44,658 nucleotides of DNA from Candidatus Sysuiplasma superficiale (GTDB lineage Archaea; Thermoplasmatota; Thermoplasmata; Sysuiplasmatales; Sysuiplasmataceae). The notes beneath the pieces are model-generated. The model was given only the letters and a program-made list of their open reading frames with translations, ran no database searches and was not told where the DNA came from. Positions 34,728 through 43,573 of this stretch are shown piece after piece. The stretch lies in the NCBI GenBank assembly GCA_019720975.1, contig JAGVSJ010000014.1, positions 1 to 44,658 of the forward strand, in the 5' to 3' direction. Within the stretch, counting starts at the first letter, position 1, and every line of letters starts with the position of its first letter. The translations under genes and the position numbers were made by a program.

Positions 34728-34874
34728 GAAGGTCGCAATAATGATTCCGGTAATAAACATACCCATATAGCAAGCACAGAGACTTGTGCTGTTCAACAAC
34801 ACTCAGGAGGCAGGTAATCGCTGGCCGCTTTGTAACAGTTAAAATAAGGAGTCAATACATATTTCGTTCCGAGC

Positions 34875-35954
34875 GTGCAGATGACGAAAGGCAGAGCTCA
34901 CAGGACTGATTACAGCGGAAGGAATTACCTTTCTGCTGTTGAGGCTGCAAGGTACTTGCGGAAGACAGTTAGGGACGTGCACATTCTGGTGAAGAAGGAT
35001 TTGGTCAGATGCACGGTATCATCAAGCGGACAGATGAGATTCAGGCTTTCGGACCTGGACGAATACAGAAGGCTGTACGGCAATGTGCAGCAGGAAAAGA
35101 GAGGGATGCTGCCAAGAGTCAGTGATTTGACCGTTAACGGCACACGCCAGAGGATCATTGCAGGTAATTCGCAGAAGATGGAAGAGATTTCCGACTCCAG
35201 CGTACATCTTGCCATAACATCTCCGCCCTACTTTGATGCGAAGATGTATTCTGGCAGGCACATAGAAGGAAATCTCGGTGATATACATGATTCGGAGAAA
35301 TGGTTCAATGAAATAGAGGAAGTGTGGCGCGAAACTTACCGTGTTCTGCAGCCTGGCAGAAGGCTATTCATCAACATAATGAACCTGCCGGTGAGGCTGG
35401 AAAACGGTTCTTTCAGAGCATTGAATCTTACCGGGAGGACTGTGGATCTTTGTGAGAGAATTGGTTTCATCTTCAAGAGGGATATCGTCTGGCAGAAGAC
35501 GAACTCGGTTCGCGCACATTTTGGCAGCTATCCATATCCAGGCGGTATACTGATCAATAATGCACATGAATTCATACTTGAATTTGAGAAACCATCCAGA
35601 GGGAGCAGGAGAAAGTATGCACATCTGACGCCTGAACAGAAGGAGAGGTCAAAACTGAACAGAGAATTCTGGATCTCAATAAAGAAGAGCGACGTATGGC
35701 GGATGGCACCGGAGGGGAGCGGAGACAACAGAACACATGTTGCTCAGTTTCCATTGGATCTGCCTGCAAGGCTTATCAGGGCATTCAGCTTTGAGGGGGA
35801 AACAGTCCTTGACCCTTTTTGCGGTTCTGGTGCGACACTTCTTGCGGCTGCAGGCCTCGGAAGAAACGGAGTCGGTTACGAAGTGGTAGAAGAAATAGCA
35901 TCAGAAGCCGTAAATTCACTGATGAACTTCAAACAATTTCATGTGAAGGAATAA
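34875..35954 (+). CDS. HTH-fused DNA methyltransferase (N4-cytosine/N6-adenine type)
   Basis: 359 residues. Residues about 17-70 form a MerR/excisionase-like helix-turn-helix (YLSAVEAARYLRK ... RFRLSDLDEYRRL). The remainder is a beta-class amino-methyltransferase: catalytic ITSPPYFDAK (near 112) comes before the SAM motif DPFCGSGATLLAAA (near 313). The SPPY sequence is commonest in N4-cytosine enzymes. No restriction endonuclease is adjacent, so it looks like a solitary methylase. The start is GTG 34875 or ATG 34881. Confidence 0.88.
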   Translation: MQMTKGRAHRTDYSGRNYLSAVEAARYLRKTVRDVHILVKKDLVRCTVSSSGQMRFRLSDLDEYRRLYGNVQQEKRGMLPRVSDLTVNGTRQRIIAGNSQKMEEISDSSVHLAITSPPYFDAKMYSGRHIEGNLGDIHDSEKWFNEIEEVWRETYRVLQPGRRLFINIMNLPVRLENGSFRALNLTGRTVDLCERIGFIFKRDIVWQKTNSVRAHFGSYPYPGGILINNAHEFILEFEKPSRGSRRKYAHLTPEQKERSKLNREFWISIKKSDVWRMAPEGSGDNRTHVAQFPLDLPARLIRAFSFEGETVLDPFCGSGATLLAAAGLGRNGVGYEVVEEIASEAVNSLMNFKQFHVKE

Positions 35955-37469
35955 TACTTCAGGATGCGAACAGAGGGGATGACATCCAATTCACGCCTTT
36001 CGAGATGGATGAATCTAACTCCGGCATCTCCAGGGAATATAGCCGGTGAAAAGGAATATAACCGCAGTTCTGGTGCCGTGTCAATATATAGCCATAGACA
36101 TCATCTGACATGTATACGTTCCTCTGCGTTTTCATCTTTGGTATGAAATTCTCAATATCGCCCGCATTGTACGGATCATCCAGAGCGGATCTGATATTCG
36201 ACAGCTATCTGTTCACGAGACTGTTTCCAGGCTGCCCAACAGAAACATCGGACGTCCGGACAATGATGTTGGACTCGTGTGTCAACATTGTTCAGTCTTC
36301 GCTGTGTTCTGTGGCCAGATCACCTCTGACTTGCATATTTCTAGCAGACGGGCATGACGCGACATTATCTGAATATTCAGTTTCCAGAACCGTCAGCACA
36401 TGTCCATCCAGTAAGGAATTGCCCCATTCCTGGATGATCGCAGGTATCCTGTGACAAGGGAGTTGAGATCTCTGCTGATGCTCCATTTATAGGAAGGGAT
36501 TAAGCAGAAGCATATGGAGATGAGAGATGGAGAGAGCATAATGACCGCAATTTCGGTAAGCAGGAAGGAAAGAGCGCCAATATTGAGGAAGTGCCGGAGC
36601 ACTGCAAGACAATGTGGACTGGAATTGCCGGATGTTCGACCACCTATGCTTCATTTCTGAATGAATGATTTTTACAGGATAGGTGATACAGAGTTTGATG
36701 CTGTCAATTACATAAAGAAACGCTACTCTGGAAAATTTATTTTCATGTTCAAGGGACAGATTTGCCCGAAACATTATCACAGATTCAAGAAGGAGAAATT
36801 CTTATCGTTAAGGGTAAGATATAACCTACGGCTGGAAACAGGAGGACTTTCCTTGAACAGGGGGATACGGCCATAATAACCCGCGTTAAAAAACACGAGT
36901 CCCTTGCGAAAGAGCATTACATGGTTCTCGAAAGTTCGAATCCAGATTTTCTATTCGACAGCATTTTCTCAACTCGGCGAATTAACATCACCATATTTAC
37001 AGGACTGATGCGGGATGGCTTCATGACAGACGAAGATAACGTGAACGGGGAAATCAAAAAGACGGGTCTCTGCGTAGAGTGCCTGAAACAGAATCACCAA
37101 ACTACCTCTGGTCACTTGGGCTAAGATGTCACCATGGCACAACGCCTGCTTCCGGATTTTTCAAATGCAGCTTTGATCGACTGTATGATTGCAACTCAGA
37201 CTCCAACGCATACCAACACACCATAATGTTTGCACATGACCCGTTCCTGAAGTGAGAGGGACTCCACATGGCCTTACTTAATCGACAGGTATGTGAGCCT
37301 AATCAAAGAAGTGGATGCCATCAGCCCGATAAGGTGCTTAAGTTAGCTTAAGTTCCGCGATCCTCAGCCTCTGCCACAAATATGGGAGTGGAACTCACTA
37401 TCTGTGCAAGTGTTTAGCATCCAATCGAAAATCAGATAGATTTGTCCCGCAACTGCATGCAGTGCGCGA
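35955..37469. other. Low-coding, degraded region
   Basis: About 1.5 kb with broken reading frames. It contains a cupin pseudogene (36661-36983). Further fragments look protein-like but are interrupted: a 114-codon frame at 36110-36454 with no recognised family, and a stretch at about 37087-37254 reading LWSLGLRCHHGTTPASG with upstream stops. No insertion sequence ends, integrase or tRNA were found. It appears to be a decaying gene cluster. Confidence 0.5.
36661..36983 (+). pseudogene. Cupin-domain protein pseudogene
   Basis: The first frame gives a normal start and the cupin metal motif FKGQICPKHYHRFKKE. Around 36794 the match moves to another frame (EILIVKGKI), which then meets TAA at 36822. 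The same frame resumes with FLEQGDTAIITRVKKHESLA and MVLESSNPDFLFDSIF, fitting the second cupin half (GD...H...LE.S.PD..DS). One frameshift plus one in-frame stop make a functional product unlikely. It resembles sugar-isomerase-like cupins; the original substrate is unknown. A sequencing error could explain the frameshift but not easily both lesions. Confidence 0.65.
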
Positions 37470-37874
37470 TCACTGCAAAGAGGATGTACAGAACTTGCAT
37501 CTCGTGGCCCTAGCGTCCACTTCGGAAAAGCAACTCTGACATACCTTGGTGGGAACTGGAGGTGCTTGCGGGTGACGGCGTAGTTTGTACTGCTCGAGAG
37601 GATACACCATCACGAAAAATACAACCGCGAGGAGAACAATAAAATTGATTATCGCCCCAAGGAGTACACCGAAAGTGAAGGTACTGCCGTTGATCACTAC
37701 TACACCCACTTCAGAAAAATTCACATGGAATGGTATTGCAATCAAGGGTGCTATGACAGAAGTGACAAGTGCTGTTATAAGAGAGCTTACCGCAAGTGCC
37801 ACGACAAATGCCACAGCCATGGCAATGAAATCCCCCTGAGTCACGAACTTCTTGAAGTCATTAATTGCCCCCAT
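37470..37874 (-). CDS. mscL: MscL mechanosensitive channel with C-terminal zinc ribbon
   Basis: 134 residues. The first helix DFKKFVTQGDFIAMAVAFVV and the following ALAVSSLITALVTSVIAPLI match large-conductance mechanosensitive channels. A second membrane segment (VLLGAIINFIVLLAVVFFVM) leads to a cytoplasmic tail. Unlike typical MscL the tail ends in a zinc ribbon (VCQSCFSEV, RCKFCTSSL). The channel relieves osmotic downshock. ATG 37874 is preferred over GTG 37880. GAGGGTGA lies about 10 nt upstream and a TATA-like sequence about 37911-37919. Confidence 0.9.
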   Translation of the reverse strand: MGAINDFKKFVTQGDFIAMAVAFVVALAVSSLITALVTSVIAPLIAIPFHVNFSEVGVVVINGSTFTFGVLLGAIINFIVLLAVVFFVMVYPLEQYKLRRHPQAPPVPTKVCQSCFSEVDARATRCKFCTSSLQ

Positions 37875-38172
37875 TGACACGTTTCACCCTCGGGGCTGAT
37901 GGCATTCAGAAGTATATTTGTGTTACCGTTTGCTGAACGTTCCAAGGCATGCGACCCAATGAACTTGAGAGGAGAAAAGTGCCAGCCTGGAAAAGGACCT
38001 GACTGTTGACGGATTATTCTCGGAATTTCCGTCATAGGTTTAGCGCTTCGAACTTCGTACTTCGATGTCAGCGGAGATAGCATACAATGCAACTGAAATT
38101 AGTGACCCCTTTTACTGCTCAACAGGTTCAAATCCTTATAACACCCGACCATACTTAACTGAAGGTGTTTGT

Positions 38173-39312
38173 TTGCTAGACCGACTTGGTGTCAGACGAA
38201 TAGTCAATGCAAGTGGTACACTGACAAAACTGGGAGGATGCAGAGTCTCCCCAAATGCGTTACAGGCGATGCAGGAGATTGCAGGCGAATTTGTTGACAT
38301 GAACGAACTCACTGAAAAAGCCGGGTCTTACGTTGCAAAACTTGCTGGAGCAGAGGATGCGATGATTACATCGGGTGCCGCCGCAGGAATAGTGCTTTCA
38401 GTGGCAGCGAGCATGACAGGAGACGATACAGAGAAAATGGTCAGCCTCCCGCAAACAAGCGGCATGAGAAACGAGGTATTGATGCAATCTGTGCACTTTA
38501 AAGACAACCCATATTCGTCACTGGTAACAATCCCTGGGGCAATGCTCAAAGTAATCGGGAATGGCACCGGCGACATAAGAAATGACATCGAATGTGCAAT
38601 AACGGAGAGGACGTGTGCCATACTGCATGCAGTATTCCAGCCGGATGACTCCCTTCCCCTTTCTGAGGTGGTGAGAATTGCACATTTGAGAGGCATCAAG
38701 GTCATTGTTGACGCGGCTGCCGAACTGCCTCCCGTGGAGAATATAGCGAATATCATTGATTCCTGCGCCGATGCTGTTGTGTTCAGCGGCGGCAAGGACA
38801 TATCTGCGCCTAATGACACCGGTGTGATTTTCGGAAAGAAGGAAGTGATAATGAATTGCAGAAAGCTCGGTCCAATCAGTTATCTGGAGGTTGATGGAAG
38901 GGTGAGAACATTCATTGGAAGGCCGATGAAGACAAGCAAGGAAGACATAGTGGCATTTGTTGCGGCCTTCGAAGATTACCTAAAGTTGGATCATTACGAA
39001 AGGATCAGGGGATGGTATGATATATGCAGTAGATTGAGAGACATTCTGGCGGATGGACGAAATGATAGAATAAGGACCGAATTGATTATTCCCGGCAAAG
39101 GAGAACGGATCAGACCGGTAATAGTTCCGAGACTCAGGATTTCAATTTCAGGAGTGGAACCTGAACAGATTTGTGAATCGCTGAAGAGAAACGATCCGCC
39201 AATCTATGCTATCTGCAGGAGTGAAGGCATTTACATAAATCCACAGTGCCTGAGAGAGGAAGATCTCGAGATTGTGGTAAATGCCTTGCTATCAGTTGCA
39301 AGTAAGCATTAG
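38173..39312 (+). CDS. SelA/DgaE-like PLP-dependent enzyme
   Basis: 379 residues. Fold-type I PLP protein of the SelA-related family, which includes D-glucosaminate-6-phosphate ammonia-lyase. It starts LDRLGVRRIVNASGTLTKLG, with MITSGAAAGIVLS and the PLP lysine in FSGGKDISAPNDTG. Archaea do not use SelA for selenocysteine, so a sugar-acid or amino-acid lyase role is likelier. The frame is open to 38065, but TTG 38173 fits the family N-terminus. CTTATAAC (38133-38140) is a TATA box at the right distance and GGTG lies 6 nt before the start. Confidence 0.85.
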   Translation: MLDRLGVRRIVNASGTLTKLGGCRVSPNALQAMQEIAGEFVDMNELTEKAGSYVAKLAGAEDAMITSGAAAGIVLSVAASMTGDDTEKMVSLPQTSGMRNEVLMQSVHFKDNPYSSLVTIPGAMLKVIGNGTGDIRNDIECAITERTCAILHAVFQPDDSLPLSEVVRIAHLRGIKVIVDAAAELPPVENIANIIDSCADAVVFSGGKDISAPNDTGVIFGKKEVIMNCRKLGPISYLEVDGRVRTFIGRPMKTSKEDIVAFVAAFEDYLKLDHYERIRGWYDICSRLRDILADGRNDRIRTELIIPGKGERIRPVIVPRLRISISGVEPEQICESLKRNDPPIYAICRSEGIYINPQCLREEDLEIVVNALLSVASKH

Positions 39313-39346
39313 CAAATCACCATGCTTGAGTTAGGATTTCTGTTGC

Positions 39347-39424
39347 CACCGCTCTGATAGACATGCCAGAGATAGCCGGATGTCGCCCCCGAAACATGTC
39401 GGGTGTGCTTGTTAGCAAGCGGTG
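39347..39424 (+). ncRNA. Candidate multi-hairpin RNA or 3' UTR structure
   Basis: CACCG (39347-39351) pairs with CGGTG (39420-39424). Inside lie CCCGA-AACATG-TCGGG (39388-39403), a second hairpin GCTTG-TTAG-CAAGC (39407-39420) and a third CTCTG/CAGAG (about 39352-39370); some share end bases, so not all can form at once. It lies between the SelA-like gene and the M42 promoter. It may be a terminator or a processed RNA. No family is recognised. Confidence 0.25.
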
Positions 39425-39458
39425 ATCGAGTGCCTGTCAAGGTTTTACGATATTTTCA

Positions 39459-39467
39459 TATAATGCA
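39459..39467 (+). promoter_or_regulatory. TATA box of the M42 peptidase gene
   Basis: CATATAATG is centred about 25 nt before ATG 39488, predicting a leaderless transcript. Confidence 0.5.
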
Positions 39468-39487
39468 GTAAATCATAACTTGAAGAT

Positions 39488-40585
39488 ATGTCTATAAAGA
39501 AAGAAGACATAGATCTTCTGGGAAGACTTTCTGAATCCTTTGGTCCCTCCGGATTTGAGAGAGAAACTGCTCGCATAGTGAAGAATGCCGGAAGTGCGTA
39601 TTCTGACAGCATATCATTTGACAGGCTCGGTTCAGTCATATTCACAAAGACAGGCGGTGATAGCGCACCGAAGATTCTTCTGGCAGGGCACATGGATGAG
39701 GTGGGATTTGTTGTGACCGGGATCGATGAAAACACAGGCTTTCTCACTTTCGGTCCTGTAGGTGGATGGTTTGATCAGGTTCTTCTAGGACACAGGGTTA
39801 AAATAAGGACAAGAAAAAGTGACGTAACCGGAGTGGTCGCCTCCAAACCGCCTCATCTTCTCCCTCCGGAGGAAAGGGAGAAAGTTGTGAAGCTCACATC
39901 AATGTATGTTGATATAGGTGCAACAAGTGCGAAAGAGGCAGAAATGGATTTTGGCGTGAGAATAGGCGATCCGATTGCACCAGAAGCCGGGTTCGTCAAC
40001 GTAGGAAAAAATGGTATGGTGATAGGAAAGGCATTTGATGACAGGATCGGGACATTCGTGGGATTGCAGGTGATGAAGAGACTTGCATTGGGAAGAATCC
40101 GGCACCCCAACACTGTTTACTTTGCAGCAACAGTCCAGGAGGAGGTGGGGCTCAGGGGAGCACAGACTGTATCCCACGTTGTTGCACCAGATGTTGCTTT
40201 TGCACTTGAGGTCGACATAGCGGGGGATGTTCCTGGGATCAAGCCCAGCGAAGCACCATCGAGACTTGGAAAGGGTCCATCAATCCTCACATATGACGCT
40301 TCAATGATACCGAATCAGGAGCTGAAATCATTTGTCATTGATATCGCGGAGCAGGAAGGGATTCCATATCAACTTTCGACGGTATCCAGAGGCGGCACAG
40401 ACGCAGGAAAGTTTCATCTTAGCGGAAGCGGTTGTCCTTCGATTGTTGTGGGAGTACCAACAAGACACATTCATTCACACTCAGCAATTGCGAACCTGAA
40501 TGACATCGACTCGGCGATAAGGCTCATGATTTCAGTCATCAGAAAGCTGGACGACAAGAAAGTGCGCTCATTTACACAGGTTTGA
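39488..40585 (+). CDS. M42 family metallo-aminopeptidase
   Basis: 365 residues. Tetrahedral aminopeptidase/glutamyl aminopeptidase family, usually large dodecamers that trim peptides from the proteasome. Metal and catalytic motifs: AGHMDEVGF, AFDDRIG, TVQEEVGLRGAQ, ALEVDIAGD and the last His in TRHIHSHS. All ligands are intact. Preferred residues cannot be predicted. Confidence 0.94.
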   Translation: MSIKKEDIDLLGRLSESFGPSGFERETARIVKNAGSAYSDSISFDRLGSVIFTKTGGDSAPKILLAGHMDEVGFVVTGIDENTGFLTFGPVGGWFDQVLLGHRVKIRTRKSDVTGVVASKPPHLLPPEEREKVVKLTSMYVDIGATSAKEAEMDFGVRIGDPIAPEAGFVNVGKNGMVIGKAFDDRIGTFVGLQVMKRLALGRIRHPNTVYFAATVQEEVGLRGAQTVSHVVAPDVAFALEVDIAGDVPGIKPSEAPSRLGKGPSILTYDASMIPNQELKSFVIDIAEQEGIPYQLSTVSRGGTDAGKFHLSGSGCPSIVVGVPTRHIHSHSAIANLNDIDSAIRLMISVIRKLDDKKVRSFTQV

Positions 40586-40860
40586 GCACTTTCATTTGAG
40601 AGAGTAACGGTAATGAAGGTCACAGGCACAAACATCTCATAAAAATGCATATTCTGATCTTGCGTACCTTGATGGTGAAAGATGAATACCGGAAATCAAT
40701 AGCGGAACGGTTTGGTAATTTGCCGAAGACAGTGTCTTAACCGCACGAATGTATACCAAAGACAGCGTCAGGAAAAAACATAAGCCCGTATCCAATTTAC
40801 ATTGTGTGGTACGGGATGCAGGGGATAATCCGTAATACGCAAGTAAAGGGAAACTACATT

Positions 40861-41382
40861 ATGGTGAGGAAAGCGCACTTTCCGTACGGCCACTATAGTT
40901 TTCAGGATGAAGGTGGCTTGCTTCTTGCTGCCTCTGTTCCCACGTATACTGAAAAGAAGATACAGGTCGCACTTGAGGACCTCAAGGGTAAGGTGATTCT
41001 CAATGCGGTGGCGTCAATGCAGCGTATTCCCGAACATGGAGGCTTGATTCTCTACACAGTATTCTGCCCTGACGGTGGTATCGTCGGCTATTTTGTCAAA
41101 CCGTCAGGATGGAAACTGATCGGCCAGGAACATTATGAGTTCATGACCGGAAATGCAAGATATCTTGCCCTCGACGACACAAAAGGCAACGGGGAATATG
41201 TGGTTACAGTCAAGGACACGTCTATCGCCACTGTTGAAACTCTTGAGAGGCACCTGAGAATGTCACGCTTTCTCATCAGAATCGACGGAACAATTGACTT
41301 GAACATATTGATGGAAACACTCATTCTCGCAAATCTCAATTCAGCAATGGATGCAAGTATGCTGCTGTCTTCGCACATTTAA
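40861..41382 (+). CDS. Uncharacterised protein
   Basis: 173 residues from ATG 40861 (the frame is open to GTG 40804 but the extra part looks non-coding). A mixed alpha/beta soluble protein: VRKAHFPYGHYSFQDEG, a central strand pair LILYTVFCPDGGIVGYFV, and a hydrophobic C-terminal helix (IDLNILMETLILANLN). No signal peptide, membrane segment or metal motif is seen. I do not recognise a family. AAAGGG lies about 12 nt upstream. Confidence 0.6.
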   Translation: MVRKAHFPYGHYSFQDEGGLLLAASVPTYTEKKIQVALEDLKGKVILNAVASMQRIPEHGGLILYTVFCPDGGIVGYFVKPSGWKLIGQEHYEFMTGNARYLALDDTKGNGEYVVTVKDTSIATVETLERHLRMSRFLIRIDGTIDLNILMETLILANLNSAMDASMLLSSHI

Positions 41383-41641
41383 CCACTGAGCAAATGCTTC
41401 ACCGGCTGGTTCTCAGACGATGATTAATAAGCAAGAGTTCATAGTAATTTCATAGGATGTTTCATGAAATGCTGCTCCAGGAGATGTAATGTACAGCAGA
41501 TGCATGGCTTTTTGTCCACAATTTACTTTCGTGAATTGCTCCGCTACACGAATTAGGGATGCGTTTACTCTAACGTGCACTTACGCTCCGACATAGAGCG
41601 CTTTCGCAACAATGACTGGGAAACGCCACCTCATACCCGCC

Positions 41642-42766
41642 TCAGATCGCAGATACTTCAACGGAGTATATGGGGGGCAGTCCGTCACTGATGCTTGACC
41701 AGGTATCTCCGCCATTTCTTGTTTGGTAAAGCTGGCCTGTTGTCGTACCGAAGTAAACACCGCAGGGATCTTCACCATCGGCCTTCATTCCTTCCCTCAA
41801 GACATCATAATATGAAACTTCAGGAATGCCGCTGTTGAGCGGAAACCATTCCTTCCCCTCATTGTCCGATGCCCAGACAGAGAATCGGCCAGCGATGGGT
41901 ATCCGCGAAAAATCTCCTTCCAGCGGCGCTACGTAGACCCTAGGATTATGAGAGGCATCCAGTGCAATAGGAAAACCGAATCTTGAAGGGAGGTTGCTCG
42001 TGATATTAGTCCAGTTCTTGCCGTTATCCCTGCTGCGGAAAACACCGCAGTGATTCTGCTGGAAGAGTACATCAGGTTTCCGTTCGTTTCTCACGAGTTT
42101 GTGGACACACTGTCCAAATTCCGGGTATTTTATCGCTTCGGGGAAGAAGTCGGCGCTCACATTCCTGTTCTGGAATTCCCAGCTCCTACCCCCATCTCCG
42201 GAAAACATAGTCCCGACGGCTGAAATGCCTGTATGTATCCTGTCATTGCTGCGACCGTCAGTCAGTATAGAATGGAGACAGAGACCGCCGTTGCCAGGCT
42301 GCCATTTATTCCTTGTCCTGTGGTTGAGCATTGCAGTATTGACCGTCCAGGTTTCTCCTGAATCCTCGCTTACAAAGAGACATGCCGGTTCTACACCGAG
42401 AAAGATCCTATCGGGAATATCCGCTGTGCCGGGAGTTATATGCCAGACTCTTGTTACGGAAAGCCCTGAACCCTCGGGGAAACGTGGCGGACTGGTGCTC
42501 TCCCTCCATGTAGTGCCCATATCGCTGCTAATCGCGACAGTTGGACCCCACTGATTGCTGCTCACGGAGGCGAGAAGAATACGATTTCTTCTGTCATAAG
42601 TAAAGTGGTATATTTCCCTGCCTCGGAAAAACGGACCAGAGCTTTTCCAAGTTCTTCTGTCATCTACCGAGCGGAAAAGGAATGCCCCCTTTTTTGTTCC
42701 AACCATAAGGAGCATTTCCCCCTTTCGGGCAAAGCCGCTCCCCTTGGCATTTTTCTTGTTTGTCAT
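41642..42766 (-). CDS. BNR-repeat (sialidase-like) beta-propeller protein
   Basis: 374 residues. Several Asp-box/BNR repeats of the S-x-D-x-G-x-x-W kind are visible: SSDMGTTWRES, SEDSGETWTV, SGDGGRSWEF, SRDNGKNWTN, SDNEGKEWFP and TRNGGDTWSS. They define a six- or seven-bladed propeller related to sialidases and Ycf48/VPS10 proteins. Sialidase activity is not implied. No signal peptide is seen, so it is probably cytoplasmic. It starts 3 nt after a ubiquitin-like gene, and its GGAGG ribosome-binding site lies inside that gene. Confidence 0.88.
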   Translation of the reverse strand: MTNKKNAKGSGFARKGEMLLMVGTKKGAFLFRSVDDRRTWKSSGPFFRGREIYHFTYDRRNRILLASVSSNQWGPTVAISSDMGTTWRESTSPPRFPEGSGLSVTRVWHITPGTADIPDRIFLGVEPACLFVSEDSGETWTVNTAMLNHRTRNKWQPGNGGLCLHSILTDGRSNDRIHTGISAVGTMFSGDGGRSWEFQNRNVSADFFPEAIKYPEFGQCVHKLVRNERKPDVLFQQNHCGVFRSRDNGKNWTNITSNLPSRFGFPIALDASHNPRVYVAPLEGDFSRIPIAGRFSVWASDNEGKEWFPLNSGIPEVSYYDVLREGMKADGEDPCGVYFGTTTGQLYQTRNGGDTWSSISDGLPPIYSVEVSAI

Positions 42767-42769
42767 TCT

Positions 42770-43087
42770 TCAACCTCCTGCGACTGATGGCAGAATCACG
42801 ACTTCTCTTGCATCCGCCAGGGAAGTGAGAATGCCATCCCTCTGCCTGATTTCCTCAGCATCCACGAAAATATTCACGTGCCTTCGTATGTTGCCCTGGT
42901 CATCCAGCAGACGTCTAGATATTCCTGGAAATCTTGAATCCAGAGTGGATATCAGAATGACAACCGTAGGGACATGGTCGATTTCAATTTCGGTCAATCC
43001 GTCTGTATACTCAGAGAGGCCAGATGACAGGACGACACGTAACTTGTCGTTTCCGGATCCAGAACTCGACCTCTTCCTATAACCCAT
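42770..43087 (-). CDS. Ubiquitin-like MoaD/ThiS family protein (SAMP-like)
   Basis: 105 residues. A beta-grasp fold (LRVVLSSGLSEYTDG ... VNIFVDAEEIRQRDG) ending REVVILPSVAGG. The terminal Gly-Gly is the adenylation and thiocarboxylate or conjugation site in MoaD, ThiS and archaeal SAMPs. The N-terminal 15 residues are basic and Ser-rich. No MoaE, ThiF/UbaA or molybdopterin gene is close. The only neighbour is the BNR-propeller gene, coupled through the overlap of the Gly-Gly codons with its ribosome-binding site. Confidence 0.88.
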   Translation of the reverse strand: MGYRKRSSSGSGNDKLRVVLSSGLSEYTDGLTEIEIDHVPTVVILISTLDSRFPGISRRLLDDQGNIRRHVNIFVDAEEIRQRDGILTSLADAREVVILPSVAGG

Positions 43088-43573
43088 TCGACTAACAACT
43101 TCCCTTGCTCGTGAACACTTCAGTCTGGCGTCTATGCGATATCAGTTTATACCGTAGTCCAATCTCTCGCACTGTTATAAGCATTACCATCCATCGGAAT
43201 GTCCGCATAAGCCGTATAAATTTGCACCAATTTACCGCAAAGTTCACCCTAATGTGGCGCCTCTTCAGAATATCCATCCACACGATCCATGCGATTTGCC
43301 TTAGCTCTGATTTATTAATCTCAATTGAAAACAGCTGCGGAAAAGTCGAATTTCAAATCGAAGCAGCATCTGGGTTTCTGAGATACCTGATATCATCGTT
43401 TTCCGTAGAAACTCCATTCTGCGGCATTAATTGAGGATGTTCGCATTACTGAACTTCAGAATGGCGGCGTGTTATGTGGTCACTCACCAGTGCGATCAGC
43501 TGTTCAAAACGGCGATAAGCATTTGTTTTAAAATAAAAAGATTACTGAGCTTTAGAGCCCCTGCTGCCGGGGG
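43088..43573. other. Intergenic region, no gene recognised
   Basis: About 490 nt between two minus-strand genes. It should hold the MoaD/ThiS promoter. Only short unsupported frames are seen, and A/T content is higher than in the genes. Confidence 0.45.

Noticed and set aside
38123-38145. T-arm-like GGTTCAAATCC, suggesting a tRNA fragment or attachment site
   Set aside because: The flanks cannot form a T-stem, and only 11 bases match the tRNA-Tyr T-arm; no other tRNA part or integrase is near.
38065-38172. Extra 36 residues before the SelA-like protein
   Set aside because: No family similarity; a good TATA box lies at 38133-38140, inside this stretch, so transcription likely starts after it.
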